NCBI GenBank assembly: GCA_028023455.1 | Contig: JAQFVV010012395.1 | Coordinates: 2,852,001-2,916,000 of the forward strand | Reading direction: 5' to 3' | DNA length: 64,000 nt | Source: Epiperipatus broadwayi | Taxonomy: Eukaryota; Onychophora; Udeonychophora; Euonychophora; Peripatidae | In this document: piece after piece, positions 1 to 11,025 of the stretch | How the letters are laid out: the number at the start of each line of letters is the position of its first letter | Position numbering within the stretch: the first letter of the stretch is position 1 | Notes under the pieces: model-generated | Seen by the model: the letters and a program-made list of their open reading frames with translations, nothing else | What the model was told of the DNA's origin: nothing | Database searches by the model: none | Made by a program: the position numbers and the translations under genes

Positions 1-2425
1 TAAAAAACTGTTTTTTTTATTCATTTAACATATAAACATTTTAAATAAAATAATAAGATCAGAAACTTGGTGATGTCTTGTAATCTTTTTATATTGTTTT
101 TAATATGAATTCAAAATCTTAAAAAATCCAATATTTATATTCTAGAATTCTATGCTTTTTTATTATTGCTTTATTTGCTTACTAGCAAATAAAACTATAA
201 TAAAAAGCATTCAGTTCAAATGCATAATAACTAGATTTTTAGATTTTGAATTCCAGTAATAATAAAGATATGTCAACAAAGATATATTTCATGTGGGAGA
301 AAAAAATAAACTAGTATTGAAACCTCTGATAACATTAAATATATTTCTGCTTATAGTATGCTTATTTCAGCCTATTGATAACATTTGTTTAGAAGAGTAT
401 GTTTATAGATTTTCTTCAGATGAAAATAGTCACAAGACTGACTGGATTGGCTTGGATTTAATCTTTTAGAAATTAGCATGTAACAAATGACCGTATTTTC
501 ATTTATTCTTGTTGTGAACATTTTTGTTATGTACAGATTGATTAATAGTTAAATTATTTGGATTTACATTGCCTTAAAATTCAATCTCTGGATACTCTAA
601 ACATATGTGAATTAATTCAGGTTTGGACATAATATTTCAACTTATTGTTGTTAAAAACTTTAAAATTAACTTATTTAACTATATGTATGGCAATGCAGAT
701 ACTTAACTTTTGTTAAATTGACTTTTTTGAGCAATGATTAGTATTCTGAATTCCTTTTAATTGAAAGTAATTTCATAGTAAATGGTTTTGCAAAATAAGG
801 CATCCAAAAAAAATAAACTTCTGATTTCAAAAGATAAACTATTTTATGATATTTCTAAATGTGTGGTCTTCTGGTATAATGGTGATTTTTCAGATAATGC
901 AAAGGAAAATAATTGAAACATGATGTTTAATAAGATTGGTATAAATTAAGTCCTACATTGAAAAAGGCTATATTTTTATTTTGAATCTTATTTTCAAAAA
1001 GCGAAAAAATATTGATGTGACAGTAACAATAAAAAAACAGAAATTTTTATTTATTTTAAAGTAACTCAAAATACAATTCTGCTACAGAATAATATATAAT
1101 ATTACAACAAATATGTACATACAAATTTTTTTAACATTTTTTAATTCAGCAGTTTATAAGCTCTGAGGAAGAATGTTAAACAGTCAAAAACTATTAGATT
1201 GATTAAAGAATATAATAAAGTGTTTGCATTGCATTTAGTGCATGTGGAAGTATTTAAATATTATTACTCTCTCTCTTATGTAAAAATAAAGACTAGATAC
1301 TGACTTTTGCATGATTATGTATTTGAAATAATAGTAATTATTATCTTCAAATTTACTATGTTCTCTTTATGTTGTTTTAATTGGGGGGAAGACTACTTTA
1401 GAAAGATCTAAATCCAATATTTCTCAGATTTACAATGCACAAATAAATTCATTTCAGTGATGTATAAGAACTCCTAAAGAGAAAATGGTGATGTAGTTTG
1501 AAAACGAAAATTAACACTACTATATTGATTTCATTTATCTTTTTATAGAAACATTCTTTTGAGTATATTCTATTGTGAATCTACTTACTAAAGTGTGTAT
1601 TATAATTTTTTTTATTTCTGATAGTCTAAAATCTGTTTGTGTAATTTCCAGGGTAACTTTCATAAACACAACATGCTGTTTTCTTTTTATCATACACCTC
1701 TTTGACTTGAATTGTACAATCATCCTAATAACATTTATAAAAGTTACTTTATTTTAAATTGATTAAAACTTTTAAACCTGAAAAAACACTATTTAGAGTT
1801 CTGAAATCTGTTTCACAGATTTTGATAGTTTTTTTTTTACTGCAGTTGTTTGCAAAATAATAAGGAAAAAACTCTTTTTACATAAACCAAAACAACCATC
1901 TTATGATTGTGTTATATGATTGTACTGTATAGTTAAATATTTTCTATATTATTTAGTTGCAGAAATTAATAGATATCAAAGTCAATTGAAATTTATATTC
2001 TCATTAGTTTTTATTTTGTAAACCAAATCTAGCTAACTATTCATTAGTGGTTGGTAAATTGGTGTCTTAAGTGTGATATCTAGGGCTTTGTTAATTTAAG
2101 TTGATTAGATGAATGCCAATGCATTGAATGCAAAAATAAAAAATACAATTATAATATAATTCCAGGTTCATGTGTGATGAGTAGAGGTGTCATATTCCTG
2201 GACCCGGGACCTTAATCACCTTTAACTTTTATATATAATATGTAGAATGTGATATATGTATTATAATGAAATAAGTTAACTCCTATAAAATATTTATTAG
2301 GCTGTAAGCCTATAATAATCTATTATTTATGTAATTAAAGATCGGTAAATATTTTATAAGATTAACTCTAATTATATATATTTAATATAGAACTTTTGTT
2401 TACTTATTTGTTCTTTTATATTAAG
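1..2425. other. Intron sequence upstream of first visible exon
   Basis: AT-rich sequence ending in a weak splice acceptor (TATATTAAG) just before the first exon. I see no protein similarity, no tRNA-like boxes and no inverted pair here. The short open frames at 1535-1757 are on both strands, low in complexity and contain no domain, so they are treated as chance. The preceding exon of the host gene must lie before base 1. Confidence 0.6.
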
Positions 2426-2519
2426 TTGAAGGCAGGTGTGTATATGTTTAAAGTCAGTGTAACATCATCATCATTGAAGGATTCTGGAGAAGCATTTGTA
2501 AACGTTACTGTTTTACCAG
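2426..2519 (+). CDS. KIAA0319L: KIAA0319-like protein, exon (end of a PKD domain)
   Basis: First visible exon of a protein of the KIAA0319/KIAA0319L family, type I membrane glycoproteins with an ectodomain of tandem PKD (polycystic kidney disease) beta-sandwich repeats; vertebrate members act in neuronal migration, axon growth and, for KIAA0319L, as an AAV receptor. The 94 bases translate without a stop to 31 residues plus one base. The peptide LKAGVYMFKVSVTSSS followed by GEAFVNVTVLP matches the last two beta strands of a PKD repeat (the usual G-Y-F-L-V-T and A-V-V-V pattern). The acceptor is TTAAG before 2426 and the donor is GTATAA at 2520. It ends in phase 1, and the leftover g joins tt of the next exon to give V, reading LPVQRNNKPPVA across the junction. 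Choice between KIAA0319 and KIAA0319L is not possible from this piece; invertebrates usually have one. Confidence 0.85.
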
Positions 2520-4481
2520 GTATAAATATTGATATTTGTTTATAATAATTTATCAATCAGATAATGTTTAAATTATTACTATTATTATTTAGGAATATAA
2601 ATAGCTCGATTCATAAATGATTTTTACACAATTTATATGCACTTTTATTTAATTCATAAAAATTGTTTTGGGTTTTACTTTTTCATTTAAAAATTATGAA
2701 AACTTTTCCAAAATAAATTGTAAGTTTTTTAAAAATTAATCATTAGAAATGTTTAAACTATCTTAAACAATCATCTTAGTCTATAATAAAAAAACAAAGA
2801 AAGTTTCTTTAGAAAAAATTTTAATAAGCAAGAGTTTTGATTTAAGAAGTGAATAATGAAAAAGTTAATAATAAGAAAATTGTTGTTTTAATAGTGTATA
2901 GATGGCGTGTTAGTATCAGTGTTGTTTTGTATTTTTGATAAAATTTCTTTCATGTTTATTTGTTAGTTGCTTGTGAAGTACCTAATATCATTCTTTGAAG
3001 CCTGTTCTGACTGATATGTCCTGTAATTGGTTTCTTTTTTATCCATATATAAAATGGGTGCAAAGCTGTATTGGTCATTTATTAAAAATTTTGTATCTCT
3101 TGTACAGGAATGTGTCACTTTTTACTTACATGATTTCAGATGTCATGCAACTTTTGCACTATTATTCAATTTTTGTATAAAATAATAAAGTAGATATATA
3201 ATATTCAGCATTTATTTTCACGGTATGATAATATACTATAAAAAAAGTTTAACCTTTGCATGCTTTAATGAAAATTCTGAGTGTTTTGCTTTCACAAGAA
3301 TTTTAATGTTTGGCATTAAATTGGTTAATGAAAATTTCTAAATTTGAATCAATCTGTCATGACCTCATTTTATTTTGTAAATTTAATGGATGAAAATAAT
3401 TTTTGAAAAGAACAAACCATCAGTTACAAAATGAAAGCTGAAAACATTATAGATTTGCTGTGGATTAGATACTTCAAGATTAGACAAGTATCAAACATGT
3501 GCTTACAGAATAAATGTCAAACATAAATCCAATTTTCTTTTTTTTTAGTTTGACCCAATGAATTGTTTATATATATATTTTTAGAGTAGATGAGTTTTTG
3601 ATACAACATTACTTTTCAAGATGTAAACTTCTTTTTTATTTCTAAAGTCAGAGGTCTGATATATCATATTTAATCACGCAATGTACCATGTTTGGTGCAT
3701 GTGCCCAAGTTTGGCTATTCCTGCTCCAGTATATAACATTTTTCTTCCTGTTGAATTATTCAAGTGAAATTGTTTTGTTTTTTTTTGTATTTAAATTTTT
3801 ATTTTATTTTTATGTAGTATTAAATATTAAGATAATAGAATAAACTGTATTAAAAGGGTAAAAGTCAATGGCAAACTATCACTGATGATGATCAAGTATT
3901 ATATAGTTATTTCAATATCTCTTCTGGCAAATAATTCATTCTGCATATATCTTGTATACAATACTATCACAATGATTCAATACTAGTACTGTGAAATTTT
4001 CTAAGCTTTTTTTAGTCCACTTTTTACCTTCTTCTTCAGGATATTTTTTTCTAAATATTTAGTTAGACTATAATTATTAGTAATTGGCTTATGAATTCTA
4101 TTTATTTTTATTGTTGGTATTAAAAAAACAATACTTTTAAATAAATTATTTATTTTCTCAACTTCATCTATTTCTTTTTGATTTCACTTACCACCACTAG
4201 TTCTAAAATAAAAATCAATGTTTTTTCTTAACCCAGCTTTTCAATTCCTGCTTATTACATTTTATATTTTGTACATACTTTTTTGCATAATTTTGATTTT
4301 ATCTAAATGTCTTTTAATAGGAAACTTTCAAATGGATCTATTATTGGGATATTTTACATTAGATTCATAAGTTAAGGGTCCGAGACTCTAGGCATGTGGT
4401 TGTTTTTTTTACTAAAAGATGTATTTGTTTATTATGCAACTTATGTAAAATATTTGAGCTCATTAGAAAAGCAAGAAGATA
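2520..4481 (+). other. Intron, start of the 15.9-kb intron
   Basis: Mostly featureless AT-rich sequence. About 3845-3960 is one diverged copy of a dispersed repeat also seen at about 45610-45740 and, inverted, at about 57125-57240 (shared core CAATGG.CAAATATCACTGATGAT and a later GGCAGATAA). No coding similarity is visible; the open frame at 2995-3180 has no recognisable domain. Confidence 0.5.
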
Positions 4482-5810
4482 CACCTTTATCCTGCTTAGC
4501 GATTGGCTACTTAACGATATTTCACAATAACGATCATCATCAATTTGTACCCACTACTTTGATTTACAATCGATTATTCACTATAACGATCGGGAAAAAA
4601 TTTTTTTGGCAGCCATCTTGAATTTTGCGTCACTAATGACATCAGAGAATAGATATTTTAAATTCATTTTACCCAAAAGCAAAAGTACATTATTGTAATT
4701 GTATAGCACATACAATATTTTATTCATAAAACACAATGTTAGTGCTGCATTCAGTATTTTGATATAAAATGTATAAACTTGATATATATATAATTACTTG
4801 ATCTATAATACTGTATACATATAAGTGTTGAATGTCTTTAGAAAAATTAAACTTTATTTAAATATAATGTACAGTATTTGGATTATTTAAATAAAGTTTA
4901 ATTTTTCTAGACATTCAACACTTATATTAGATATGAAAACATTACAGTTAAAATACCATCATCACAAACTTTCAGGAAAACACTAAATACTAATATTAAA
5001 TTGCGTGTGTGTGTGTTCCTTAATTACATACACCCAAGTGGTTTTAAATCAAAAGAAAAACTTTTTTTTTTTAAAAAAAAAGAAAGATTGCATTTAAAAT
5101 AAGTGTTAATAAATAATCTTTCTACACGAATGGGGAGGGGGGCACGGCACTATTACATTTCTAAAAATATACAGTAAGAAAAATAAACTTTGCGTATGAT
5201 TTAAAAAATTAGAAAAGTTAGATTTTTTTTCTTTTAAAATAAGATGATTTTTTTTTCTAAAGTTGACTGATTTACAATACGCATTAAGCCTTTTATTACT
5301 CTGGAGTACAGTAATAAGTCTTTATGTTCAATTAAATAATTTATAATTAAACATTGTTTTTTAATTTGAATAATTTCACATAAGTAATAAACATAAATGT
5401 GCAGTAATTTGTACTGTAATACAAATTTTTAAAAAATGCACTTCAGTATGGATTTTTTTTTATTACGATGAAAAACTTCGGTGGAAGAATATAAAAACTC
5501 TTAAATTCAAATTTAGTTTCACTTTCTCTTTCTTTTTGCTGTACTGTACTTTTTAAACAGTGAAAATATGCATTTTTTCCCCTAGTGATATAAAACTTTT
5601 CTTTTTAGATACCGTATTCAGTCTTCATTGCCATGAAAAAAATCAAGAAAATCTTTGAGTTTGGAAACCAATGTGGATATTTTATCGTCGACTGGAACCG
5701 ACCAATTTTTTTCCCATAGACCTCCATTATAAATACGTATTCTGTATATGATATTATTGCTTAACGATGAGTTTTGGAGGACCAATTGCCATTGCTAAGC
5801 AGGAAAGGTG
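4482..5810. mobile_element. Non-autonomous DNA transposon with TIRs and TA duplication
   Basis: The ends are inverted: CACCTTTATCCTGCTTAGC at 4482-4500 faces GCTAAGCAGGAAAGGTG ending at 5810, with one base inserted in the left copy. Similarity continues inward in broken form (repeated ACGAT-type motifs at about 4500-4590 and 5690-5770). Each end is flanked by TA (4480-4481 and 5811-5812), the duplication expected of Tc1/mariner-type transposition, although two AT-rich bases are weak evidence. No transposase is visible in about 1.3 kb, so it is a MITE-like, non-autonomous element. Its interior contains an inverted SINE tail, which suggests later insertion. The superfamily is not certain. Confidence 0.6.
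4826..4990. repeat. SINE-tail hairpin
   Basis: The tail of the tRNA-derived SINE found elsewhere in the window (GTTGAATGTCTTTAGAAAAA) appears at 4826 and again inverted at about 4880-4922, giving an almost perfect stem of about 40 bases around a short loop at 4863-4880. It is followed by the module ACCATCATCACAAAC...CAGGAAAACACTA that also follows SINE tails at 17532 and 63385. The tRNA-like head is missing. Confidence 0.7.
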
Positions 5811-5934
5811 TATATAAAAATTAAATTCTGTGAGGGAAAAATCTGAGATATTAATATTTAATGGGAAGATGGAGGATATTTATTTTGAAGAAGTTCTCAT
5901 ATAACAAATATGAAATATGTATAATAGTTTGGAA

Positions 5935-6160
5935 TAGTCAAATAGACTCCTTACAGATGAAAGCCATAAGCTAGAAACTAGTCTCAGGATATTGGATGAG
6001 TAGGCATTAGATAGGGATTTTTATGCACAAGCCTTCTGGCATTCATTGATTGCTCTGGCTTGCACTGTGTGGCACTACTGTATGGAGAGTTTTGCCTGTT
6101 TGAATAACAGTTATGAGCAAGCATAAGAAATGGTGAACAGTGTGATGTTTAGTGATTCAG
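5935..6160 (-). repeat. Fold-back family A repeat, single arm
   Basis: Single-arm copy of a repeat also seen at 16198, 17876, 35454 and 43130. Diagnostic pieces are AAACTAGTCTCAGGATATTGG, GCATTAGATAGGGATTT, CACAAGCCTTCTGGCATTC and CTGTATGGAGAGTTTTGCC, followed by the end module GCAAGCATAAGAAATGGTGA...GTGTGATGTTTAG. Strand is given relative to the 16198-type left arm. No coding capacity and no clear target-site duplication here. Confidence 0.75.
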
Positions 6161-6614
6161 TAATTACTAGCAACAAATACACGAAAATAGAGGTAGTTTT
6201 TATGTAAAATAAAAAACTAAAACTATTTTGGCATTAAACATTTTAGATATTTTCTATTTTTTTTAAATCTGAGACTTAATGGAATATACATTATTTACTA
6301 TAAATAAAAAATAATAATTATAGCTGTGTATCTTGGATTATTTGGTTGTTATACTTCTGGGTCATGCTCTCTCACTTTTCATTCCATTTTGTATATTAAG
6401 TTCTTTGCCTGAAGCCAGATGAAATAATCAGGCAGTGGAATGCTACATTTAATCATAGTTTATAATTGCTAATTATTCTCCTAATACAATTTTTTCTAGT
6501 ATAAGTTTTGTCATAAACTTTTAGTTTGTAGTTTTTACTAGATTACAATTAGTATTTATAAATATTTTTATTTGTATACAGCACACTATTTATTGTAATA
6601 TATTCAGAAGCAAA

Positions 6615-6810
6615 TCAATCTCCACACATGTGCTGTTTTAACACACATTGAAGAACAAGTGAATTCACTTGTTCTTTTAAATCTTTGCTTATGGGTGAGT
6701 GCACATCAATTTGTGTTAAAACAGTGTATGTGTGAAGAGTTTTGCTTATTTTAAAAATAGTTATGAACAAGCATAAGAAAATGATGATCGTGTGATGTTT
6801 AGCTGCTTTA
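6615..6810. repeat. Family A fragment with nested palindrome
   Basis: The right part (GAAGAGTTTTGC, GAACAAGCATAAGAAAATGATGATCGTGTGATGTTTAG) is the family A end module. The left part is an imperfect stem: CACATGTGCTGTTTTAACAC at about 6623-6642 pairs with GTGTTAAAACAGTGTATGTG at about 6713-6732, and inside it 6653-6674 is a perfect 22-base palindrome centred on GAATTC. It sits directly upstream of the gag remnant. Confidence 0.65.
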
Positions 6811-6859
6811 ATGTGTATGTCGGGACTAACAGTCATTGACATTATAAGAAATTATTTTG

Positions 6860-7434
6860 ACATATCCATAGCAAAAGGAATAGGATATGAAGAAATAATC
6901 AATAAACTGAGTGGACATTTTAATCCAAACCATTCAAACACGTTGCCAGATTAGCTTTAAGAAACAGGAGGCAGTGAAAGAGCGAATCGATAAAACAGTA
7001 TGGAATCGCATTAAAAGAACTGTCTAAAGAGTATGGATATAGTGTTTATGTAGAGGAAATTCTGTTAGATCAATTAATCTGGGACATGTCAGAGGAAAGA
7101 TTGTGCAGAATTAAAGTTTGAAGAAGTCATTAAAAAGGCTTGGCCCATGAACTTATCATGGAACAGGCGGTGCTTGCAAAACAACAATGTATAACACAGA
7201 GCATGGAATAGAAATTAAAAATATTTTCTTTGCGAACAAAGATTTTAGAAAAAAAAATTGTGCTTTTGCTGTGGAAAACCAGGACCCTTTAAAAAAGACT
7301 GTACATTTAAAGATGAATGATATCATATCTGTAAATGGAAAGACCACCTAGCAAGAAGGTGTAGAGAATCATCAGAAAGTGATGTTAGTATGAGTGATAG
7401 GGCCACTTCGCAAGGACGACATCACATCAAATAG
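6860..7434 (+). pseudogene. Decayed gag of a Gypsy-like LTR retrotransposon
   Basis: A Gag structural protein, which would form the particle and package element RNA. The translation, with several frame changes and stops, reads EEIINKLSGHFNPNHSNT near 6889-6942, a form typical of the Gypsy/Ty3 capsid, and LLDQLIWDMSEERLC near 7066-7110. Two zinc knuckles follow in one frame: CFCCGKPGPFKKDC at 7261-7302 (CX2CX4HX4C with the His replaced by Pro) and YHICKWKDHLARRC at 7321-7362 (first Cys replaced by Tyr). A TGA at 7318 separates them. Both knuckles have lost one zinc ligand, and stops at several places show the gene is dead. No protease, reverse transcriptase or integrase follows; a coiled-coil frame and then an LTR-like sequence come next. 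Confidence 0.75.
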
Positions 7435-7436
7435 AA

Positions 7437-7985
7437 ATGACTAAATTACAAACAGAAAATAAGAATTTAAAAGAAATGGTGAATAATTGTCACATTCAGT
7501 TACATCACCTAAAACATTGTGTGAATGAATTGACCTATAACATGGAAGGCAAAAACGATATGAGTGCATCATTACAGACCAAACTGCAAGAGTTGGAATC
7601 AACTGTGAGCCTATTAGACAAGAAATCAGAGGTTTTAGAATCTAGAAATAGTGAATTATATAATGAGTTGGAACAGAAATTGCAAGAAAATCAACCTTTA
7701 CTGCTGATCAGCTGCTTAAAGAAGCCGAAGAATGGAAGGAAAAGAATTATCTGAACAGGTAGAGAGTTGGCAGCAGTATGAAATGTAGCTACAAGAAAAC
7801 ATGGTCGAGAACATGAACACTTTTAAAGATTTTTTAGAAAAAAGGCAATCTTTAGATAGTGAGCTGCCAGATGCAAAAACTGAAGAATAAGGAAAAGCCC
7901 AGAGTTTCTCCAAGCAGAAGAAAGAAGCATTCAAGGTCGTGTCCTAGGAAAAAGAAATAGTTTAGATAATTTTCAAGGTTACATT
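7437..7985 (+). pseudogene. Coiled-coil tail after gag, frame-broken
   Basis: The open frame 7437-7754 encodes about 85 residues of heptad-rich sequence (for example LQTENKNLKEMVNNC, then LQTKLQELESTVSLLDKKSE and LYNELEQKLQEN), a likely coiled coil. Similarity continues in other frames to about 7960: ADQLLKEAEEWKEKN, LSEQVESWQQYEM and MNTFKDFLEKRQSLDSEL, ending in a basic stretch (PSRRKKHSRSCPRKKK), so at least two frameshifts and three stops have hit one longer reading frame of about 170-180 residues. The frame is open upstream of the first ATG, so it may have been continuous with gag after a one-base shift. I do not recognise a named protein. It could be a gag C-terminal extension or a captured host coiled-coil segment. 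Confidence 0.55.
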
Positions 7986-8026
7986 GATTAATCGAAACAA
8001 GGTTTTTTTTCTGGAGTTGGGGGAGG

Positions 8027-8960
8027 TGTCGTGTTTTGTATAAATATATACATTGAAATTCAAGAATAGGTTTTGTACTCCAGAAAAAATAAAGAAAATG
8101 TATTAGAAAAATATATTTTAGATCATTAACTGATAAGGATTTAATTACTGATTAAATTTGCGTAGAATGTAACAATGGAAAATATTTACGTATTTGTGAT
8201 AAGAAAATTGTGTTTAATAATTGCCAAGAAATATTTCTTAATTACAAATATTTCTTGATACATGGAAATTGAAAATACTAATTAAAAACACTAATAGGAA
8301 ATAAAAGACAACAGTCAAGAATGAATCCTGGATTGCTGGAGTCAAACCTACATGTATAAATAGTTTTGAGCAGCAAAGTCCAAGGTTCTCATACCAATGA
8401 ATTTACTAAGTGAACAGTTACTGAGAGCTTTTAAGGGTCAGACACGAGAGAAGTATAAGATGGTGCAGTGATCTAGTGTGAAGCCAACATGTTCATGAAC
8501 AACAGCTGAACAGGGCCAAAGAGTTTGGGAAACTCTGCAGAAAGCAGATAGTTGTGAACTGCATTGTAGGAAAGTGAACTATATATATTGTGTTTGTGTG
8601 TAGCGATAACTTTTCACTATTACTTACACTTTTTATCGTTTATTTGTGGTTATTATTTATTGTTTTAATTGTTAGTATTCCAAGTGCTTGCATTTCGAAT
8701 ACACAAACAGATAATACTCTTAATATTGCATGGGAGAGTATTGAACATTTATTTTTGGAATATAACATGTAGATGAATAATAGAACAAATATATAAGAAA
8801 AGGGAATGAAAAAGATAGATGTTTTCTGTTTTTTTTTGGTTAGATCTTATAAGGAAGTATAAAAACATGAGGATTGGAATTAACAAAATAGCTTTTATTA
8901 ATATGTGGTAGAAGCAATATATATATATTGGACCGGTCAGAATTGTATGTTCATTCAACA
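8027..8960 (+). repeat. Probable 3' LTR of the gag-bearing element (end uncertain)
   Basis: A G-rich polypurine-like tract (GGGGGAGG ending at 8026) is followed by TGTCGTG, the arrangement expected at the start of a 3' LTR. A TATA box lies about 330 bases in. No second copy is in the window, so the LTR call rests on position, the purine tract and the promoter. The right end cannot be fixed; 8960 is only an estimate where the composition changes. Confidence 0.45.
8355..8363 (+). promoter_or_regulatory. TATA box in the probable LTR
   Basis: TATAAATAG at 8355-8363 is a strong TATA match in the expected U3 position of the probable LTR. The following 200 bases are richer in G and C than the surroundings, as R-U5 regions often are. 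Confidence 0.45.
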
Positions 8961-10108
8961 AGGTTTAGAATCTAAGCAAAAGTACCTTAAATCCACTCAT
9001 GCCCGAGATACACAGGTCAGGAGCAATCATGAATTCTGCCCTATTTGCTCTTCTCTAAAACTATAACATTATAAACAACACTTCTGATGATAACAGATGA
9101 AATTTTATTCATTCTGGTCCCGGAGACACAGCGGAGAAACACGAGATCTACAGGGTAATTAATATAAATAAATAATGTTAAAACTTGGCTCAGTCAATAC
9201 CTTATGTGAAGGGACAATTTATAATTTTAAATGAATTGCACACAGCTAGCATTGCAAAAGAAACATGAATTTTAAAATAGTATCCATCCAGAATGAGCAA
9301 AAACAGAACAATCCAGAGATAAATATCTATTTGAAGTAATCAGTTATAACTTCTAAATAATATCAATATTATTATAAAGACTAAATGGGATTCAATGAGT
9401 GAGATTCAGTAAGACACAAACGCATAAGTAATTATCAACATAATAATTTAATGAACATAAATAATTTAATTTACATTAGAAACAGCACAGATTTCATGCG
9501 GTCATTACTTTGCATATAGGCAACTGATTTAGTATGCTAATGAACTATAAATAATAATAAATTAATGTTATCAATGCTGTGATCATTACTTTAAGTAATG
9601 ATAAGGATGTTTATAAATTTATCTCCAAAGAGAGGTTTACTCTTAATATAACAGATAAGTAATTTATCGTTCACGAGCATATCTGGGCCAGTATAAATGA
9701 GGAATGGGTTAGCTTAACTAAGCCTTACTGTGACAATCCTAAAATATTCGACTAATTATTAAATGAGTGGTTTACAAACATCACTGCGCTACGTCTTATA
9801 GTTAATATGAGAACTATACATAAAAAGAACTCGCAGTGCTGACCTATAATGATAGCGTTAAAATGGAGAAGATGTCCGTCTTTGGACTGAAAGGCTTTAT
9901 CACATCTATGATTCCGCTTGTATTTATCACAAGGCGATATTCGAAAATATGAGTGGTAAGGATTCCATGGTACGCCCTCCGACATTTCACATGCAGAGCC
10001 TTAATACTCTAATGTTTATCCTGAGATCGGTTCTACCAAACCTCATTCCTAGACGAGTTGTGTGAAGAAAATCCGGAGTTCGGATGAATAAATATGATAA
10101 AGCAAAAT
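8960..10108. other. Unassigned intron sequence left of the Merlin element
   Basis: This stretch is A-rich rather than T-rich on the + strand and slightly richer in G+C near 9000-9150 and 9830-10070. It may belong to an older mobile element into which Merlin inserted. I recognise no protein motif: the reverse-strand frame at 9752-9985 has cysteines and histidines but not in zinc-finger spacing. Confidence 0.4.
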
Positions 10109-10116
10109 ATAAATTC

Positions 10117-11017
10117 GGTAAAGGTTTACTTTAGCGACCAGGGCATATTCGCCATCTAGTTTTTAAAATTAGAACTAAAATCTTACGTATCTGCTCTTAT
10201 ATTACAATTACAGTAAATATTTATTAATTAAAACGTAAAAGATAATAATAAAAAAAAATAATTTACCTTTTTAAGCATAATTATACCCTATGCATAGCAG
10301 GAAGTTGGAGAAAAGGGCGGCAGTGCTATATCTACTGCGGAAGGCAAATTCTTGGAGGTACGATGAAAATAAAGCCCTGCTGGTACCAGATTGGAATTTC
10401 AGCTTACGCTTGGCCCTCTTCCACATATTCTCAATTTTCTGGGTATGTATGTCTTGGTCTTCGGGATTCACGAAGTTGTCCTGGTGGACGACAACGGAAA
10501 GCATGTGCACCCCATTGCTAAGTCTGCTGATATTATTGTACGCAGCCCAGCCATCTGAAAGTATGCGAGTCCCTGGTAAAATGTACTGCTGGATTAGGGC
10601 CTCCAATGAGCCAGCCGTTCTATCCGCAACTTCTGTCAAGAAGCATGTAGTCCCCCTATGGTATTTTCTGTGGAAATAATATGTTTCGTCGATTTCGATG
10701 ACTAATGGCTCCCCATTGTCATCTATTCCGCCGAGAACCATCGAGATAGTTTAAATTCTTAAGTTATAAATGCCGATAGTTTAAATTCTTAAGTTTCAAA
10801 TAATTTAAACTAATTATTTTAATTAAACTAGTGCAATTATTTCAACTTCTTTAAAATGGTAAATATTTTTTTTATCTTTTACATTTTAATAAATTTTAAT
10901 GTAATTGTAATATAGTAGTATATACGTAAGATTTTCGAATTATAATTTACTTATAATTTTGAAAACTAGAGGGCGAACATGATTTTTATGCTGTGGTCGC
11001 TAAAGTAAACCTTTACC
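10117..11017 (-). mobile_element. Merlin-superfamily DNA transposon, 901 bp, internally shortened
   Basis: Both ends are exact. The 24 bases at 10117-10140 are the perfect reverse complement of 10994-11017 (outer end GGTAAAGGTTTACTTTAGCG), and weaker inverted similarity continues for about 30 more bases (GCCATCTAGTTTT against AAAACTAGAGGGC). The element is flanked by a perfect 8-bp direct repeat, ATAAATTC, at 10109-10116 and 11018-11025. Perfect TIRs and an 8-bp duplication are the published hallmarks of Merlin (relatives of bacterial IS1016/ISXO2), and the enclosed transposase agrees. At 901 bp it is shorter than complete Merlin elements, and the N-terminal third of the transposase is missing, so it is probably non-autonomous. 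The clean ends and open frame suggest a fairly recent insertion. Confidence 0.93.
10271..10741 (-). CDS. Merlin (ISXO2-like DDE) transposase core, N-terminally truncated
   Basis: Catalytic core of a DDE transposase that would cut and rejoin the element ends. The 156-residue frame shows the ISXO2/IS1595-type signature in order: VIEIDET with catalytic D18, KYHRG at 26-30, DRTAGSLEALIQQYILPGT at 40-58, ILSDGWAAY with D63, DNFVNPE and HTQKIENMWKRAKRK with E104. All three catalytic residues are present. The strand that normally follows KYHRG (a VFGG-like segment) is absent, and an in-frame TAA lies 12 bases before the ATG, so the N-terminal DNA-binding part is lost. The family usually has about 270-330 residues. 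The frame itself is undamaged. Activity is doubtful without the N-terminal region. A 21-base direct repeat (10745-10765 and 10775-10795) lies just upstream and may mark the internal deletion. Confidence 0.88.
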   Translation of the reverse strand: MVLGGIDDNGEPLVIEIDETYYFHRKYHRGTTCFLTEVADRTAGSLEALIQQYILPGTRILSDGWAAYNNISRLSNGVHMLSVVVHQDNFVNPEDQDIHTQKIENMWKRAKRKLKFQSGTSRALFSSYLQEFAFRSRYSTAALFSNFLLCIGYNYA

Positions 11018-11025
11018 ATAAATTC

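Noticed and set aside
9752-9985. Reverse-strand frame with several Cys and His, considered as a zinc finger
   Set aside because: The spacing does not fit C2H2, BED or knuckle patterns.
10290-10679. 129-residue open frame on the + strand
   Set aside because: It is the antisense shadow of the Merlin transposase; the reverse strand has the catalytic motifs and the family signature.
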